From positions 124,001 through 188,000 of the forward strand of contig NZ_QNQZ01000011.1 of NCBI RefSeq assembly GCF_003390935.1: a stretch of DNA of 64,000 nucleotides, given 5' to 3'. Below are positions 28,301 to 36,222 of this stretch, one piece after another; within the stretch, counting starts at the first letter, position 1; the number at the start of each line of letters is the position of its first letter. Below the pieces are notes generated by a model. That model did no database searches, had not been told where the DNA came from, and saw nothing but the letters and a program-made list of their open reading frames with translations. The stretch is from Lewinella sp. IMCC34191. Its GTDB lineage: Bacteria > Bacteroidota > Bacteroidia > Chitinophagales > Saprospiraceae. A program made the position numbers and the translations under genes.

Positions 28301-31300
28301 CCAGTTATTGACGAACAGCCCGTAGGATGCGGAGGCCATCCGACCAATGATGCGGTTACCGGTCACCTCGCCGCCCGTCAGCGTTTGTGCCTGCAAGCCG
28401 TACCCGCGAAAATCTTCGATGACGTTACCCCGAATGATTGTTCCCGTAGTTGGGTTCTGGCTGCTGGTACCCTGCAAGGAGATGCCGGTGTACCCCCCGC
28501 TCATGTAATTGTCCAGGAGGTGGATATCACTGCCAAGAGAAACGTTCGCTGCCAGCGCTTCGTAGCCCGAATTGACAGCCGATATCAGCAGTTGATTGTT
28601 CTCCACTACAATATTGTCCGCGCGGTTGGCGATTTCCACCACCCGGTTGTAGGACGTTCCCGTTGCTTCCAGCGTCAAGTGCCGCAGGCGAACGTCCGAG
28701 GCATTGGTGAGCCGCATTACGTAGTTGGAGTCACTCTGTGTAGCCGCGTAGGTGAGCACTACATCTTCGGCGTTGCCCGATGCGGACTCAAAGGTGATTG
28801 TGTTACTGCCCGAGCCGCCCGAGATGTCCGGCAGGACTACCTGCTCCTCGTACGTGCCCGAGGCTACCTCAAAGGTCACGGCCCCGGCGAGGCCGTTGGT
28901 GCGCATGGCAGCCACCGCCGCCCCGAAGCTGACGAAGTTGCGGGAACCGGAGGCCCCGATGGTGTAGGTGCCCGACAGCGGTACAAAGCCGGCCGCTGAG
29001 TATTCGTCCGCACCGATGCTGGGCGAATTGTCGCGCGACTCTCCATCGATGTCCTTGCTTATCGTCGCAATTGCGACCCCGGCGTCGGCCAGGGCGGGGG
29101 CACTGGCGTGCAGGTCCGTGTCCGAAACGAACTGGGGGTCGAAACTCACCGAATGGGCACCCTGACCGGAGGTAGACCGCCAGGCCGCCAGGTCGGTAAC
29201 CTGCGTATTGTTATAATAGGCCAGGTAGCTGCCTTCGGAGTACAGATCGTTGTAGTCCATGTCCAGCCCGGTCAGGCTATTCAGGTAAACCGCGTAACCC
29301 GTTCCCGCCCGGAAGATGTTGTTCTTGACCGAAGCATTCGGACTGCTGGACAGGTAAAAGCCGTAGCTGCCGCTACTGGCCAGATTGACGCTGTTGTGGT
29401 AGAAGTTGAGGTAGTCGCTGCCCGAGATGAGGACCGCGTACGATCCCCCGCCCGGGAGACTAATAAAGTTGTTCGCCACCAGTAAAGGCTCCGAGGCCGT
29501 CCCGTCCCAGTTATTGACGAACAGCCCGTAGGATGCGGAGGCCATCCGACCAATGATGCGGTTACCGGTCACCTCGCCGCCCGTCAGCGTTTGTGCCTGC
29601 AAGCCGTACCCGCGAAAATCTTCGATGACGTTACCCCGAATGATTGTTCCCGTAGTTGGGTTCTGGCTGCTGATACCCTGTAAGGAAATGCCGGTGTACC
29701 CCCCGCTCATGTAATTGTCCAGGAGGTGGATATCACTGCCAAGAGAAACGTTCGCTGCCAGCGCTTCGTAGCCCGAATTGACAGCTGATATCAGCAGTTG
29801 ATTGTTCTCCACTACAATATTGTCCGCGCGGTTGGCGATTTCCACCACCCGGTTGTAGGACGTTCCCGTTGCTTCCAGCGTCAAGTGCCGCAGGCGAACG
29901 TCCGAGGCATTGGTGAGCCGCATTACGTAGTTGGAGTCACTCTGTGTAGCCGCGTAGGTGAGCACTACATCTTCGGCGTTGCCCGAGGCGGACTCAAAGG
30001 TGATCGTGTTACTACCCGAGCCGCCCGAGATGTCCGGCAGGACTACCTGCTCCTCGTACGTGCCCGAGGCTACCTCAAAGGTCACGGCCCCGGCGAGGCC
30101 GTTGGTGCGCATGGCAGCCACCGCCGCCCCGAAGCTGACGAAGTTGCGGGAACCGGAGGCCCCGATGGTGTAGGTACCCGACAGCGGTACGAAGCCGGCC
30201 GCTGAGTATTCGTCCGCCCCGATGCTGGGCGAATTGTCGCGCGACTCTCCGTCGATGTCCGTACTTACCGCCGCGATACCTACCCCGGCGTCGGCCAGGG
30301 CGCGGGCACTGGCGTGCAGGTCGGTGTCCGAAACGAATTGGGGGTCGAAACTCACCGAATTGGCTCCCTGACCGGAGGTAGACTGCCAGTCGGCCAGGTC
30401 GGTAACCTGCGTGTTGTTATAGTAGGCCAGGTAGCTGCCTTCTGTGTACAGATCGTTGTAGTCCATATCCAGTCCGGTCAGGCTACTCAGGTAAACCGCG
30501 TAACCCGTTCCCGCCCGGAAGATGTTGTTTTTGACCGAAGCGTTCGGACTGCTGGACAGGTAAAAGCCGTAACTACCGCTTTCAGCCAGGTTGACACTGT
30601 TGTGGTAGAAGTTGAGGTAGTCACTACCCGAGATGAGCACCGCATACGATCCCCCGCCCGGGAGACTGACGAAGTTGTTCGCCACCAGTAAAGGCTCCGA
30701 GGCCGTCCCGTCCCAGTTATTGACGTACAGCCCGTAGGATGCGGAGGCCATCCGACCAATGATGCGGTTACCGGTCACCTCGCCCCCCGCCAGCGTCTGT
30801 GCCTGCAAGCCGTACCCGCGAAAATCTTCGATGACGTTATTCCGAATGATTGTTCCCGTTGTCAGGTTCTGGCTGCTGATACCCTGTAAGGAAATGCCGG
30901 TGTACCCCCCGCTGATGTAGTTGTCCAGGATGCGGATGTCACTTCCTAGGAAGGTTGAAATTTCCAGGACGGGATAGCCCGAGTTGCTTGCTAAGACCAG
31001 CAACCGATTACCCTGAAAAAGCAGATCTGATGATTCACCGGTAACGGAAATGAGTCGGTTATAGCTACTTCCCATGGAACTGACCGATACATTTTGCAAT
31101 CTGTAATGCGTTGCGCCATTAAACTGCAGGACATAATTATCAGCGGAACTCGTTGCTTCGTAGCTGAGAATTACATCCTCCGGATCCCCATTTTGCGAGC
31201 GGAAAGTGATCGTATTGGTAGCGGAAGCACCGCTGACCGCGGAAAGCTCCAGTTGCTCCGAATATGTTCCCGGGCGAATGTCAAACACCACCGGCCCGGA

Positions 31301-31483
31301 AACACCTTCGGCATCTAGATCGGTCACGGCGGCGGTGATGGTGCCGTAGTCCGGTGAATTTCCCCCTATGGTATACGTTCCCTGTAGTTGAGCCTTTAAG
31401 GAATTACAACCGAGGAGTAGGAACAGTACCCCAGCAATAAGGTGGCCGTAGCGAGAGAAGATAGTAGCGTAAAGGTGAGTCAT
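22313..31483 (-). CDS. Giant secreted beta-helix/MopE-repeat protein with T9SS sorting domain
   Basis: A 3056-residue protein. A signal peptide (about 1-31, ending LKAQ) is followed by four parallel beta-helix modules of about 400 residues each (about 32-430, 431-832, 833-1234, 1235-1630). Modules 2 and 3 differ at only three residues that I can see. Next come thrombospondin-3-like calcium motifs and, from about 1690 to 2490, an acidic array resembling MopE metal-binding repeats: eight FYADxDxDGYGD units alternating with six DGLGD units, most with CDGxDNDCDG. Then carbohydrate-binding-like sandwich, PKD, second sandwich, and a T9SS sorting domain (about 2978-3056). It is likely displayed on the surface and calcium-stabilised (inference). 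The tail matches the 987-residue paralogue closely. Confidence 0.88.
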   Translation of the reverse strand: MTHLYATIFSRYGHLIAGVLFLLLGCNSLKAQLQGTYTIGGNSPDYGTITAAVTDLDAEGVSGPVVFDIRPGTYSEQLELSAVSGASATNTITFRSQNGDPEDVILSYEATSSADNYVLQFNGATHYRLQNVSVSSMGSSYNRLISVTGESSDLLFQGNRLLVLASNSGYPVLEISTFLGSDIRILDNYISGGYTGISLQGISSQNLTTGTIIRNNVIEDFRGYGLQAQTLAGGEVTGNRIIGRMASASYGLYVNNWDGTASEPLLVANNFVSLPGGGSYAVLISGSDYLNFYHNSVNLAESGSYGFYLSSSPNASVKNNIFRAGTGYAVYLSSLTGLDMDYNDLYTEGSYLAYYNNTQVTDLADWQSTSGQGANSVSFDPQFVSDTDLHASARALADAGVGIAAVSTDIDGESRDNSPSIGADEYSAAGFVPLSGTYTIGASGSRNFVSFGAAVAAMRTNGLAGAVTFEVASGTYEEQVVLPDISGGSGSNTITFESASGNAEDVVLTYAATQSDSNYVMRLTNASDVRLRHLTLEATGTSYNRVVEIANRADNIVVENNQLLISAVNSGYEALAANVSLGSDIHLLDNYMSGGYTGISLQGISSQNPTTGTIIRGNVIEDFRGYGLQAQTLTGGEVTGNRIIGRMASASYGLFVNNWDGTASEPLLVANNFISLPGGGSYAVLISGSDYLNFYHNSVNLASSGSYGFYLSSSPNASVKNNIFRAGTGYAVYLNSLTGLDMDYNDLYSEGSYLAYYNNTQVTDLAAWRSTSGQGAHSVSFDPQFVSDTDLHASAPALADAGVAIATISKDIDGESRDNSPSIGADEYSAAGFVPLSGTYTIGASGSRNFVSFGAAVAAMRTNGLAGAVTFEVASGTYEEQVVLPDISGGSGSNTITFESASGNAEDVVLTYAATQSDSNYVMRLTNASDVRLRHLTLEATGTSYNRVVEIANRADNIVVENNQLLISAVNSGYEALAANVSLGSDIHLLDNYMSGGYTGISLQGTSSQNPTTGTIIRGNVIEDFRGYGLQAQTLTGGEVTGNRIIGRMASASYGLFVNNWDGTASEPLLVANNFISLPGGGSYTVLISGSDYLNFYHNSVNLASSGSYGFYLSSSPNASVKNNIFRAGTGYAVYLNSLTGLDMDYNDLYSEGSYLAYYNNTQVTDLAAWRSTSGQGAHSVSFDPQFVSDTDLHASAPALADAGVAIATISTDIDGESRDNSPSIGADEYSAAGFVPLSGTYTIGASGSRNFVSFGAAVAAMRTNGLAGAVTFEVASGTYEEQVVLPDISGGSASNTITFESASGNAEDVVLTYAATQSDSNYVLRLTNASDVRLRHLTLEATGTSYNRVLEIANRADNIILEGNKLQVSTSNASYPVLDVNATLGSNIQILDNDVSGGYYGISFQGTSSQEQPTGTVIRGNRIEDFRGYGLQTQRLLGGEITDNRIIGRSSFVSYGMSLNSSDGTASSPLLVANNFISLPGGGSYAVLISGSDYLNFYHNSVNLAGSGSYGFYLSSSPNARVKNNIFRAGTGYAVYLNSLTGLDMDYNDLYAEGTYLAYYNNTHVTDLAAWQTASGQDANSLSVDPQFVSETDLHAQNLALSEAGVALSEITTDIDGEDRGDPPSIGADEFGTDGDGIDDDEDNCPSAFNPNQEDFDGDGIGDVCDADDDNDGVNDEADCDPLDASVSVPTTFYADRDRDGYGDASTATEACFAPTGYVTQSGDCDDLNGTVYPGAPELCDGLDNDCDGSTDEGATLTTFYADDDADGLGDPNDSVEACAAPAGYVSNALDCDDTNASIGQTVTFYADTDDDGYGDASITTTGCVAPDGYVAQSGDCNDSDDTVYPGAPELCDGIDNDCDGITDEGVGATTYYADDDGDGLGDPNDSTNACTQPLGYVNNALDCDDTNAAIGEEITFYADSDNDGYGDVSSTTVACSAPAGYSAQAGDCDDSDATVYPGAPELCDGVDNDCNGSIDDGVTNTTFYADADGDGLGDPTVFTEDCAQPNGYVNNALDCDDTDAAIGGEITFYADSDNDGYGDASVTTTACTVPDGYVVPSGDCDDTDDTVYPGAPELCDGKDNDCDGTTDEGVSSTTYYADADDDGLGDPNASTEACVQPDGYVDNDLDCDDTDAAIGEETTFYADADNDGYGDASSPTVACSAPSGYVAQAGDCDDSDATVYPGAPELCDGIDNDCDGLTDEDVTNTTFYADADGDGLGDPTVSIEDCAQPAGYVNNALDCDDADATIGAETTFYADTDNDGYGDASSSTTACSAPTGYVAQSGDCDDSDATVYPGAPELCDGVDNDCNGSIDEGATGTTFYADTDGDGYGDVSTTITACTPPAGYVPQSGDCDDSDASVYPGAPELCDGLDNDCDGMTDEDVTNTTFYADADGDGLGDPNVSTEDCSSPAGYVVNALDCDDTDASIGEAIPYYADADRDGYGDASTMITACTAPDGYVSQADDCDDSDPLAYPGQTWYIDADGDGYPESSLTGCERPTDGFAASELTSVEIDNCPATYNPEQTDSDGNGTGDACDSAGENTETEFWLEGECAMVGTKWTVATDREASNQKYVTIRGLNSLASPPADVAENRLRFTLERAAAGSFYLHVRAFTPDRGSDSFWVRLNDGSWMEWNNIDCNRRFTWATLPDMLVLTAGTNTIDIAYRERGTMLDKVYISLDDTLPAGFGEPATNCSELANQPPTAMATASVTQGVAPLTVQLDGSASYDYDGTIVDYDWSWTGGSATGATPSVTLVAGTYDIKLTVTDDAGDSNSATVTVRVATPGGVPSTTPFSFEAECTIRDRDWRLSEDVEASGNRFVSFTGCRCEGTPSMQMAGQYLNYDFVTSKAETFYLFLRLDAPDVGRNSFWIRMDDGDWIKMWREADGSVLLTNGFEWRRVNDDAVPVSFDLAPGEHTITVAAREPGTKLDKLVLSAEPELPLGTGPDAQNCSLYQRAIVKGLMKELVLPYEEELFAEADLSVFPNPVADHLIVELNDGYTGRVDMTVVDGLGRRVRHLQYDKEGQSLRTELSVADLPPGIYYLQLQGKCQTVERFVKR
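23990..26420 (-). repeat. Coding tandem repeats: MopE-like acidic array
   Basis: Within the giant gene, a long unit (YADxDxDGYGD, about 20 residues, SGDCDDSDxTVYPGAPELCDGxDNDCDG) alternates with a short one (YADxDGDGLGD, GYVNNALDCDDTDAxIG). One pair spans about 110 residues or 330 bases. One short unit is missing between long units 6 and 7, so the register is irregular. Paired cysteines and many Asp residues suggest metal binding, as in MopE-type repeats. Confidence 0.85.
27785..30196 (-). repeat. Near-identical 1206-bp tandem duplication (beta-helix modules 2 and 3)
   Basis: Two successive 1206-base units, about 30196-28991 and 28990-27785, match almost base for base; visible differences include those around 28230/29436, 28471/29677 and 27855/29061. 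The period is exactly 402 codons. Parts of the flanking modules 1 and 4 are also nearly identical, while the central part of module 4 differs, giving a mosaic pattern. Confidence 0.92.
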
Positions 31484-31988
31484 CTTGTGTGGGTGTTGTA
31501 GATATGCTAATTCATTGACTGCTGCTGTCCGGCGCTAGATGCTTGGCTGCAGTTCAGTAAGAAGGAGCAGATCTATAGCCTTATGCGGGAAGAGAAGCTT
31601 TCGTTACCCTCCGGGACGGAAAATTGAAAAATTAAAGTAGCCTACTTTTGCGACTCCGCTCTCACTATATCTGGTGATAAATAATCTAAGATTCCTAATT
31701 TATGCACGCTATTTTTGTCAAATTCAATATATAAGTTTGAAAAACGAGCGTGGAACCGTTCCTATCAGTTTGCTCCTCGTCCTGCGCTCTGCCGCAATAG
31801 CCTCAGCCGCTAATCTTGCTCCAAAACTTAGTGCGGCGGACCCGCTTGCTCTCGTTACGGGTAACGCCTTTTTTCCGGTAGCCAACGGGATAGGATCGCA
31901 TCATCGGTACCGGCACGTTGTAATGCAGCCTGTTAGGCTTTTGGTCATTTGACTGAAGCCGATTCCCAAACGGAGTGATTACGAATCG
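31484..31988. other. Intergenic region between the giant gene and its smaller paralogue
   Basis: About 500 bases, AT-rich in the middle. It contains a plus-strand promoter-like pair (TTG 31624-31626 and TACTTTTG 31643-31650, only 16 bases apart) with no convincing gene downstream; the 92-codon frame at 31674-31952 has no family resemblance and is interrupted in pattern by a dispersed repeat copy at 31779. No minus-strand promoter for the giant gene was identified. Confidence 0.45.
31779..31796 (+). repeat. Dispersed 18-mer, copy 3 (15/18)
   Basis: GT-CCTGCGCTCTGCCGCA, three differences from consensus, in the intergenic region. Confidence 0.6.
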
Positions 31989-33584
31989 TTACTGTTTTAT
32001 GAACTGCTTGACGGTCTCCCGATCTCCGGCGCTAACGTGCAAGTAGTAAACCCCGGCGGGCAAATCCGCCACCGGAAGCTCCGCCCGCAGGGAATGCTCC
32101 TCCATTTGGTAGCGAGCATCGTACAGCCTGCGCCCGAGTGCATCCGTCACCGTGAGGTACGTCTCGCCTAAATAGGTGTCGTCAAGCGTCACGTTCAACT
32201 GATCCGAAACCGGGTTAGGGAAAACCGACACGGTACCGGGCGTCTTTGCCGACAGGGCATATTTCGGGTAAAAGGGGATATATCGGCTCTTCTTAAATTC
32301 ATCGGCACCGATGCAGGGCGGTTTCGGACGGAGGTCACCGTCGATATCAACTTTTACGCCGGGCACCAATACGCCGGCCCCGAGCAGGACGGTGGCCGTT
32401 GCGTGCAAATCCTTATAGGATACGAAGCCTGGGTCGGCACTTATGGACCGCTGATCCTGACTGGAAAAAAGACGCCATTCGAGCAGGTTGCTGGCGACCT
32501 TGCTACCGTATGTTCCTAAGGGGCCGCCGGAGGTAAACAGATCGTTGTAGTTCATAGCAAGATCGGTGCATCCAGAGACGTCTACCGCGTATCCGCCTAC
32601 GGACTTAAAAATATTATTCTTGACAGCAACGAATTGGGATTCGCTCAGTATGAATCCCCAGCCACTTCCTACTAGTTCCACACTGTTGTGGTAAATATTA
32701 ATATGGCTACTGCTACCCACTATTAGCGCATCACGGCTACTGCGTGGCATGGCGACAAAATTATTCGCTACGAGCACCGGCGTGGTTGCGGTCCCATTCC
32801 AATCAATAAAGTTTACGCCTTTACTGGGGGCAGTGCCCCGCGCGCTGCCGATGATCTGATTGCCCGTAAACTTCCCCCCCTGAAGGCCGCTCAGAAAGAC
32901 CGCTTGGTACCCAAAAGTACTTATACGATTGTCCGTGATTTCCGTTCCGGTAGACTGGGATGTCGTACCGCCGAAGATGTGGATGGCGCCGGTACCGCCC
33001 CGGATGAGATTATCGCGGATGTGAACGTCTTTAGCATAATCTGCACGGAGCGTGATAACGGAAAGTTGGTAATCGTTGAGGTTGTACGCAGATGCCAGCA
33101 GTCGGCAACCCTGTATGAGCACGCTGTTGATACCCTGACCGTAAGCTTGAATCACCCTTGTCCTTACGGGGTTGGTTGATTCCAGGGTTATGTCTAGAAT
33201 CCGGTAATATCTACCGCCAACGAAACGGAGGACATACCCCCCGTTGGAATAAGTAGGATAGTACCTAACCACCACGTCAGCTGCATTCCCGCTTTCGGAC
33301 TTGAAGGTTATGGTATGGTACTTGGACGCTCCGTTCACCGAGGAAAGCGTAACCTGCTCCTGGTAAATACCCGACCGGATAAGGAAGAGAACCGGACCCG
33401 AAATGCCCGCTGAATTGAGCTCGGCTACGGCCGCACCGATGGTGGGATAATCCGGCTTGAAGCCACCGATCGTGTAGGTTCCGGATAGCTGCGCCGGGAG
33501 TTGCGTCAAGCCGATCAGCAGCAGCGTGGCGGTCAGGAGGAGACGCTGGGCGGCAGAAGTTTTAGCTTGGTATGAGAGTGGCAT
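31989..33584 (-). CDS. Secreted beta-helix protein with T9SS sorting domain
   Basis: The smallest of three neighbouring paralogues. I choose the Met at 33584 (531 residues) because it directly precedes a good signal peptide (PLSYQAKTSAAQRLLLTATLLLIGLTQLPAQ region); the frame extends to 33692 with an implausible N-terminus. After the signal come one beta-helix module (about residues 32-430; SGTYTIGG start, repeated NNxI turns, CIGADEF end) and directly a T9SS sorting domain (about 450-531; VFPNPVSDQL, GVYYLHV, VKQFIKQ). It lacks the calcium, PKD and sandwich domains of its neighbours, so it may show the ancestral or minimal form. Function unknown. Confidence 0.85.
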   Translation of the reverse strand: MPLSYQAKTSAAQRLLLTATLLLIGLTQLPAQLSGTYTIGGFKPDYPTIGAAVAELNSAGISGPVLFLIRSGIYQEQVTLSSVNGASKYHTITFKSESGNAADVVVRYYPTYSNGGYVLRFVGGRYYRILDITLESTNPVRTRVIQAYGQGINSVLIQGCRLLASAYNLNDYQLSVITLRADYAKDVHIRDNLIRGGTGAIHIFGGTTSQSTGTEITDNRISTFGYQAVFLSGLQGGKFTGNQIIGSARGTAPSKGVNFIDWNGTATTPVLVANNFVAMPRSSRDALIVGSSSHINIYHNSVELVGSGWGFILSESQFVAVKNNIFKSVGGYAVDVSGCTDLAMNYNDLFTSGGPLGTYGSKVASNLLEWRLFSSQDQRSISADPGFVSYKDLHATATVLLGAGVLVPGVKVDIDGDLRPKPPCIGADEFKKSRYIPFYPKYALSAKTPGTVSVFPNPVSDQLNVTLDDTYLGETYLTVTDALGRRLYDARYQMEEHSLRAELPVADLPAGVYYLHVSAGDRETVKQFIKQ

Positions 33585-33696
33585 GGTGGAAGGTTTTGGG
33601 AGAGTCTTTCCTTTCATGCTTCCCACTCTACCCCCGTTACGTGATGGCCAATATATTTCTCGATCAGGCGGGTACGCCTTCCCGGGGGTCAAAAAC

Positions 33697-33730
33697 TAAA
33701 GTGGCCCACTCCTTACCGGAATGGGCCACT
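33697..33730 (-). terminator. Terminator of recQ
   Basis: Stem AGTGGCCCA with TGGGCCACT plus an inner TCC/GGA part after one mismatch (33700-33730). On the minus strand it is followed by TTTAGTTTTT, 24 bases past the recQ stop. Confidence 0.8.
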
Positions 33731-33753
33731 GCTTTTCGTAGGCGGTACGATGA

Positions 33754-35970
33754 TTAGTTGGCCATCTCACTCAAAAACTTGATCCGCACCAGTTTGATCT
33801 CGTCCAGCGTCACGTCATCTTCCTTCAGTTCCTGAAAAGCGATGTCCGGATCATCGGTTTCGGCCTGCATGAAGTACTCATAGGCATCTTCCAGGCTGTA
33901 CTCGTCCACCTCTTCCTCGACGTAGTAGTCGATGTTGAGTTTCGTGCCGCTCGAGACGATGACGACCATCTCGTCGAGCAGCTCCTCCATAGACAGCTGG
34001 TTACCGGAAGCGATATCCTCCAGCGGTAGCTTGCGGTCGACGCCCTGGATGATATTGACCTTAGTCTTCGACTTATTGGCCACCTGCTTGACGACAAAGT
34101 CGCTGGGCCGGTCGATACCGTTCTCCTCGCAATAGCGTTCGATGAGCGTCAGGAAGGGAGTCGCATACCGCCGCGCCTTACCGATGCTGACCCCGTGGAT
34201 ATTTTTCATTTCCTCGAAATCGACCGGATAGCGCGTTGCCATGTCGATCAGGGAGGGATCCTGGAAAATGACGAAGGGAGGGATACCGAGGCGCTTCGCC
34301 TCTTTTTTCCGCAGGTCCTTTAGCGCAAGCAACAGCGTTTCGTCCAGCGTAACGGCTTTCGCGTCGTCGGCTTCGCCGCGCATATCGTCAGCCAACTCCT
34401 TTTCGAAGTCGTGATCGATGGGGATCTCGAATTTGTACGGCTTCTTCAAGAAGGCCTCCCCTTCCTCGGTAATCTTAATGGTTCCGTAGGATTCGATGTC
34501 CTTACGTACCAGGTTATTCAGCAGCGCCTGCCGGAAGACGGAGCTCCAGAAAACTTCTTCCTTATCCTTCCCAAGGCCAAAGCCGGACAGCTCGGTGAAA
34601 CCGTAGTCCTTCATCTGCTTAGTCTCCTTACCCAGGACGAATTCGATGAGCGTCTTCAGGGGGTAGTTTTCGTCCAGCGTTTTGACGGATTCGAGTGCTT
34701 CCACTACGGATTGCGTCACCTCTACGCGCTCCCGGGGGTGGCGGCAGTTGTCGCACATTTTATTGCAGTTCGCTTCGTCGTATTCCTCGCCGAAGTAATG
34801 CAGCAGGAAGCGGCGGCGGCAGGCGGTGGTCTCCGAATACGCCATCACCTCCTGCATGAGCTGCGCGCCCATTTCCCGTTCCATCAGCGGCTTGTCGCGG
34901 AGGAACTTTTCCAGCTTCAGAATATCCTTGTAAGCGTAGAAGGCTATACAGCGACCACCCAGACCATCACGACCGGCCCGGCCGGTTTCCTGATAGTAGT
35001 TCTCAATGGATTTGGGGATGTCGTAGTGCATCACGAAGCGAACGTCGGGCTTGTCGATGCCCATCCCGAAAGCGATGGTGGCGCAGATAACGTCCACGTC
35101 CTCCATCAGGAATTCGTCCTGCGTACGGGAGCGGGTTTTCGGGTCCAGACCGGCGTGATACGGCGCGGCTTTGACGCCGTTGACGACCAGGGCCTGGGCG
35201 ATCTCTTCAGCTGACTTACGGCTTTGCACGTAGATGATGCCCGACTGATTGGGCATCTCCTTGACAATCTTGATGATCTGGCGGAAGGTGTATTCCTTCT
35301 TCCCTTTCGGACGGACCTCGTAGTATAGATTATCCCGGTTGAAGGAGGAAACGAAGGTGTTGTGATCGTCTCCCATGCGCAGGTTTTTGACGATGTCCGA
35401 CTGCACCTTCGGAGTCGCCGTGGCCGTTAACGCAATAATGGGAATATCGTGGCCGATAAGGTCGAGCATCTCCCGGATGCGGCGGTATTCCGGGCGAAAA
35501 TCGTGGCCCCACTCCGAAATACAGTGCGCCTCGTCGATCGCCACGAAGGAGATCTGGGCTTCCCGGAAGAACTCGATGTTTTCCTCCTTCGTCAGCGTTT
35601 CGGGGGCCACGAAGAGCAGTTTGGTCTTTCCGGAGGTGATATCCTCCTTGACCTGCCGCATTTGCGTTTTAGAAAGCGATGAATTCAGGAAGTGTGCCAC
35701 CTCGTCGGAGTCACCGTACGAGCGAATAGAGTCTACCTGGTTTTTCATCAGGGCGATAAGCGGTGAGATCACCAGCGCGCAGCCATCCATCATCATGCCG
35801 GGCAGCTGGTAGCACAAACTCTTGCCGCCGCCGGTGGGCATGATTACAAAAGTATCCTTACCGTCGAAGAGGGACTGGATGATAGCTTCCTGATTCCCTT
35901 TGAATTTATCGAATCCAAAATTTTCAGCTAATGCTTCTTCTAAAAAATTTACTGACGCTTTGGCTGTCAT
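33754..35970 (-). CDS. recQ: ATP-dependent DNA helicase RecQ
   Basis: A 738-residue 3'-5' helicase in recombination and repair, starting at the Met at 35970 (MTAKASVNFLEEAL); the frame extends upstream by 25 implausible residues. Visible motifs: Walker A PTGGGKSLCYQLP, DEAH box IDEAHCISEWGHDFRPEY, motif III ALTATATP, motif VI QETGRAGRDG, and a zinc-binding cysteine cluster (TTACRRRFLLHYFGE, CNKMCDNC). A winged-helix RQC domain and an HRDC domain (about residues 515-595) follow. It ends with about 100 residues of acidic, helical sequence typical of the longer Bacteroidota RecQ form. It is divergent from the next gene. Confidence 0.96.
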   Translation of the reverse strand: MTAKASVNFLEEALAENFGFDKFKGNQEAIIQSLFDGKDTFVIMPTGGGKSLCYQLPGMMMDGCALVISPLIALMKNQVDSIRSYGDSDEVAHFLNSSLSKTQMRQVKEDITSGKTKLLFVAPETLTKEENIEFFREAQISFVAIDEAHCISEWGHDFRPEYRRIREMLDLIGHDIPIIALTATATPKVQSDIVKNLRMGDDHNTFVSSFNRDNLYYEVRPKGKKEYTFRQIIKIVKEMPNQSGIIYVQSRKSAEEIAQALVVNGVKAAPYHAGLDPKTRSRTQDEFLMEDVDVICATIAFGMGIDKPDVRFVMHYDIPKSIENYYQETGRAGRDGLGGRCIAFYAYKDILKLEKFLRDKPLMEREMGAQLMQEVMAYSETTACRRRFLLHYFGEEYDEANCNKMCDNCRHPRERVEVTQSVVEALESVKTLDENYPLKTLIEFVLGKETKQMKDYGFTELSGFGLGKDKEEVFWSSVFRQALLNNLVRKDIESYGTIKITEEGEAFLKKPYKFEIPIDHDFEKELADDMRGEADDAKAVTLDETLLLALKDLRKKEAKRLGIPPFVIFQDPSLIDMATRYPVDFEEMKNIHGVSIGKARRYATPFLTLIERYCEENGIDRPSDFVVKQVANKSKTKVNIIQGVDRKLPLEDIASGNQLSMEELLDEMVVIVSSGTKLNIDYYVEEEVDEYSLEDAYEYFMQAETDDPDIAFQELKEDDVTLDEIKLVRIKFLSEMAN

Positions 35971-36222
35971 TCTACTTGCTTTGTGTTGGCCGGTCCGGGA
36001 TTGGTTCAGTACAGGTTTAAAATAACAACTTGTACCATTATGCAAACCCTGGTGGCTGGAAACGGCATTCTACCGCCCTTTTAATGTTTGGTTACGTTTG
36101 TAGTAATATCAGGTAGTGGGTGCTCGAAATATCCTGAGGTCCCGTATTGTGACGTAGGTTGGTTGTAAAAGTCAACCCCTACTTTACCGACCGTTGTTAC
36201 TTCGACTAAATCTTCTACTCTA

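Noticed and set aside
22659-30691. Many long plus-strand frames opposite the giant gene
   Set aside because: They repeat with the 1206-base and MopE periods of the real gene and read as its shadow; composition is biased by the repeated minus-strand codons.
31674-31952. A 92-codon open frame between two surface protein genes
   Set aside because: No recognisable domain, contains a copy of the dispersed 18-mer, and begins in AT-rich intergenic sequence.
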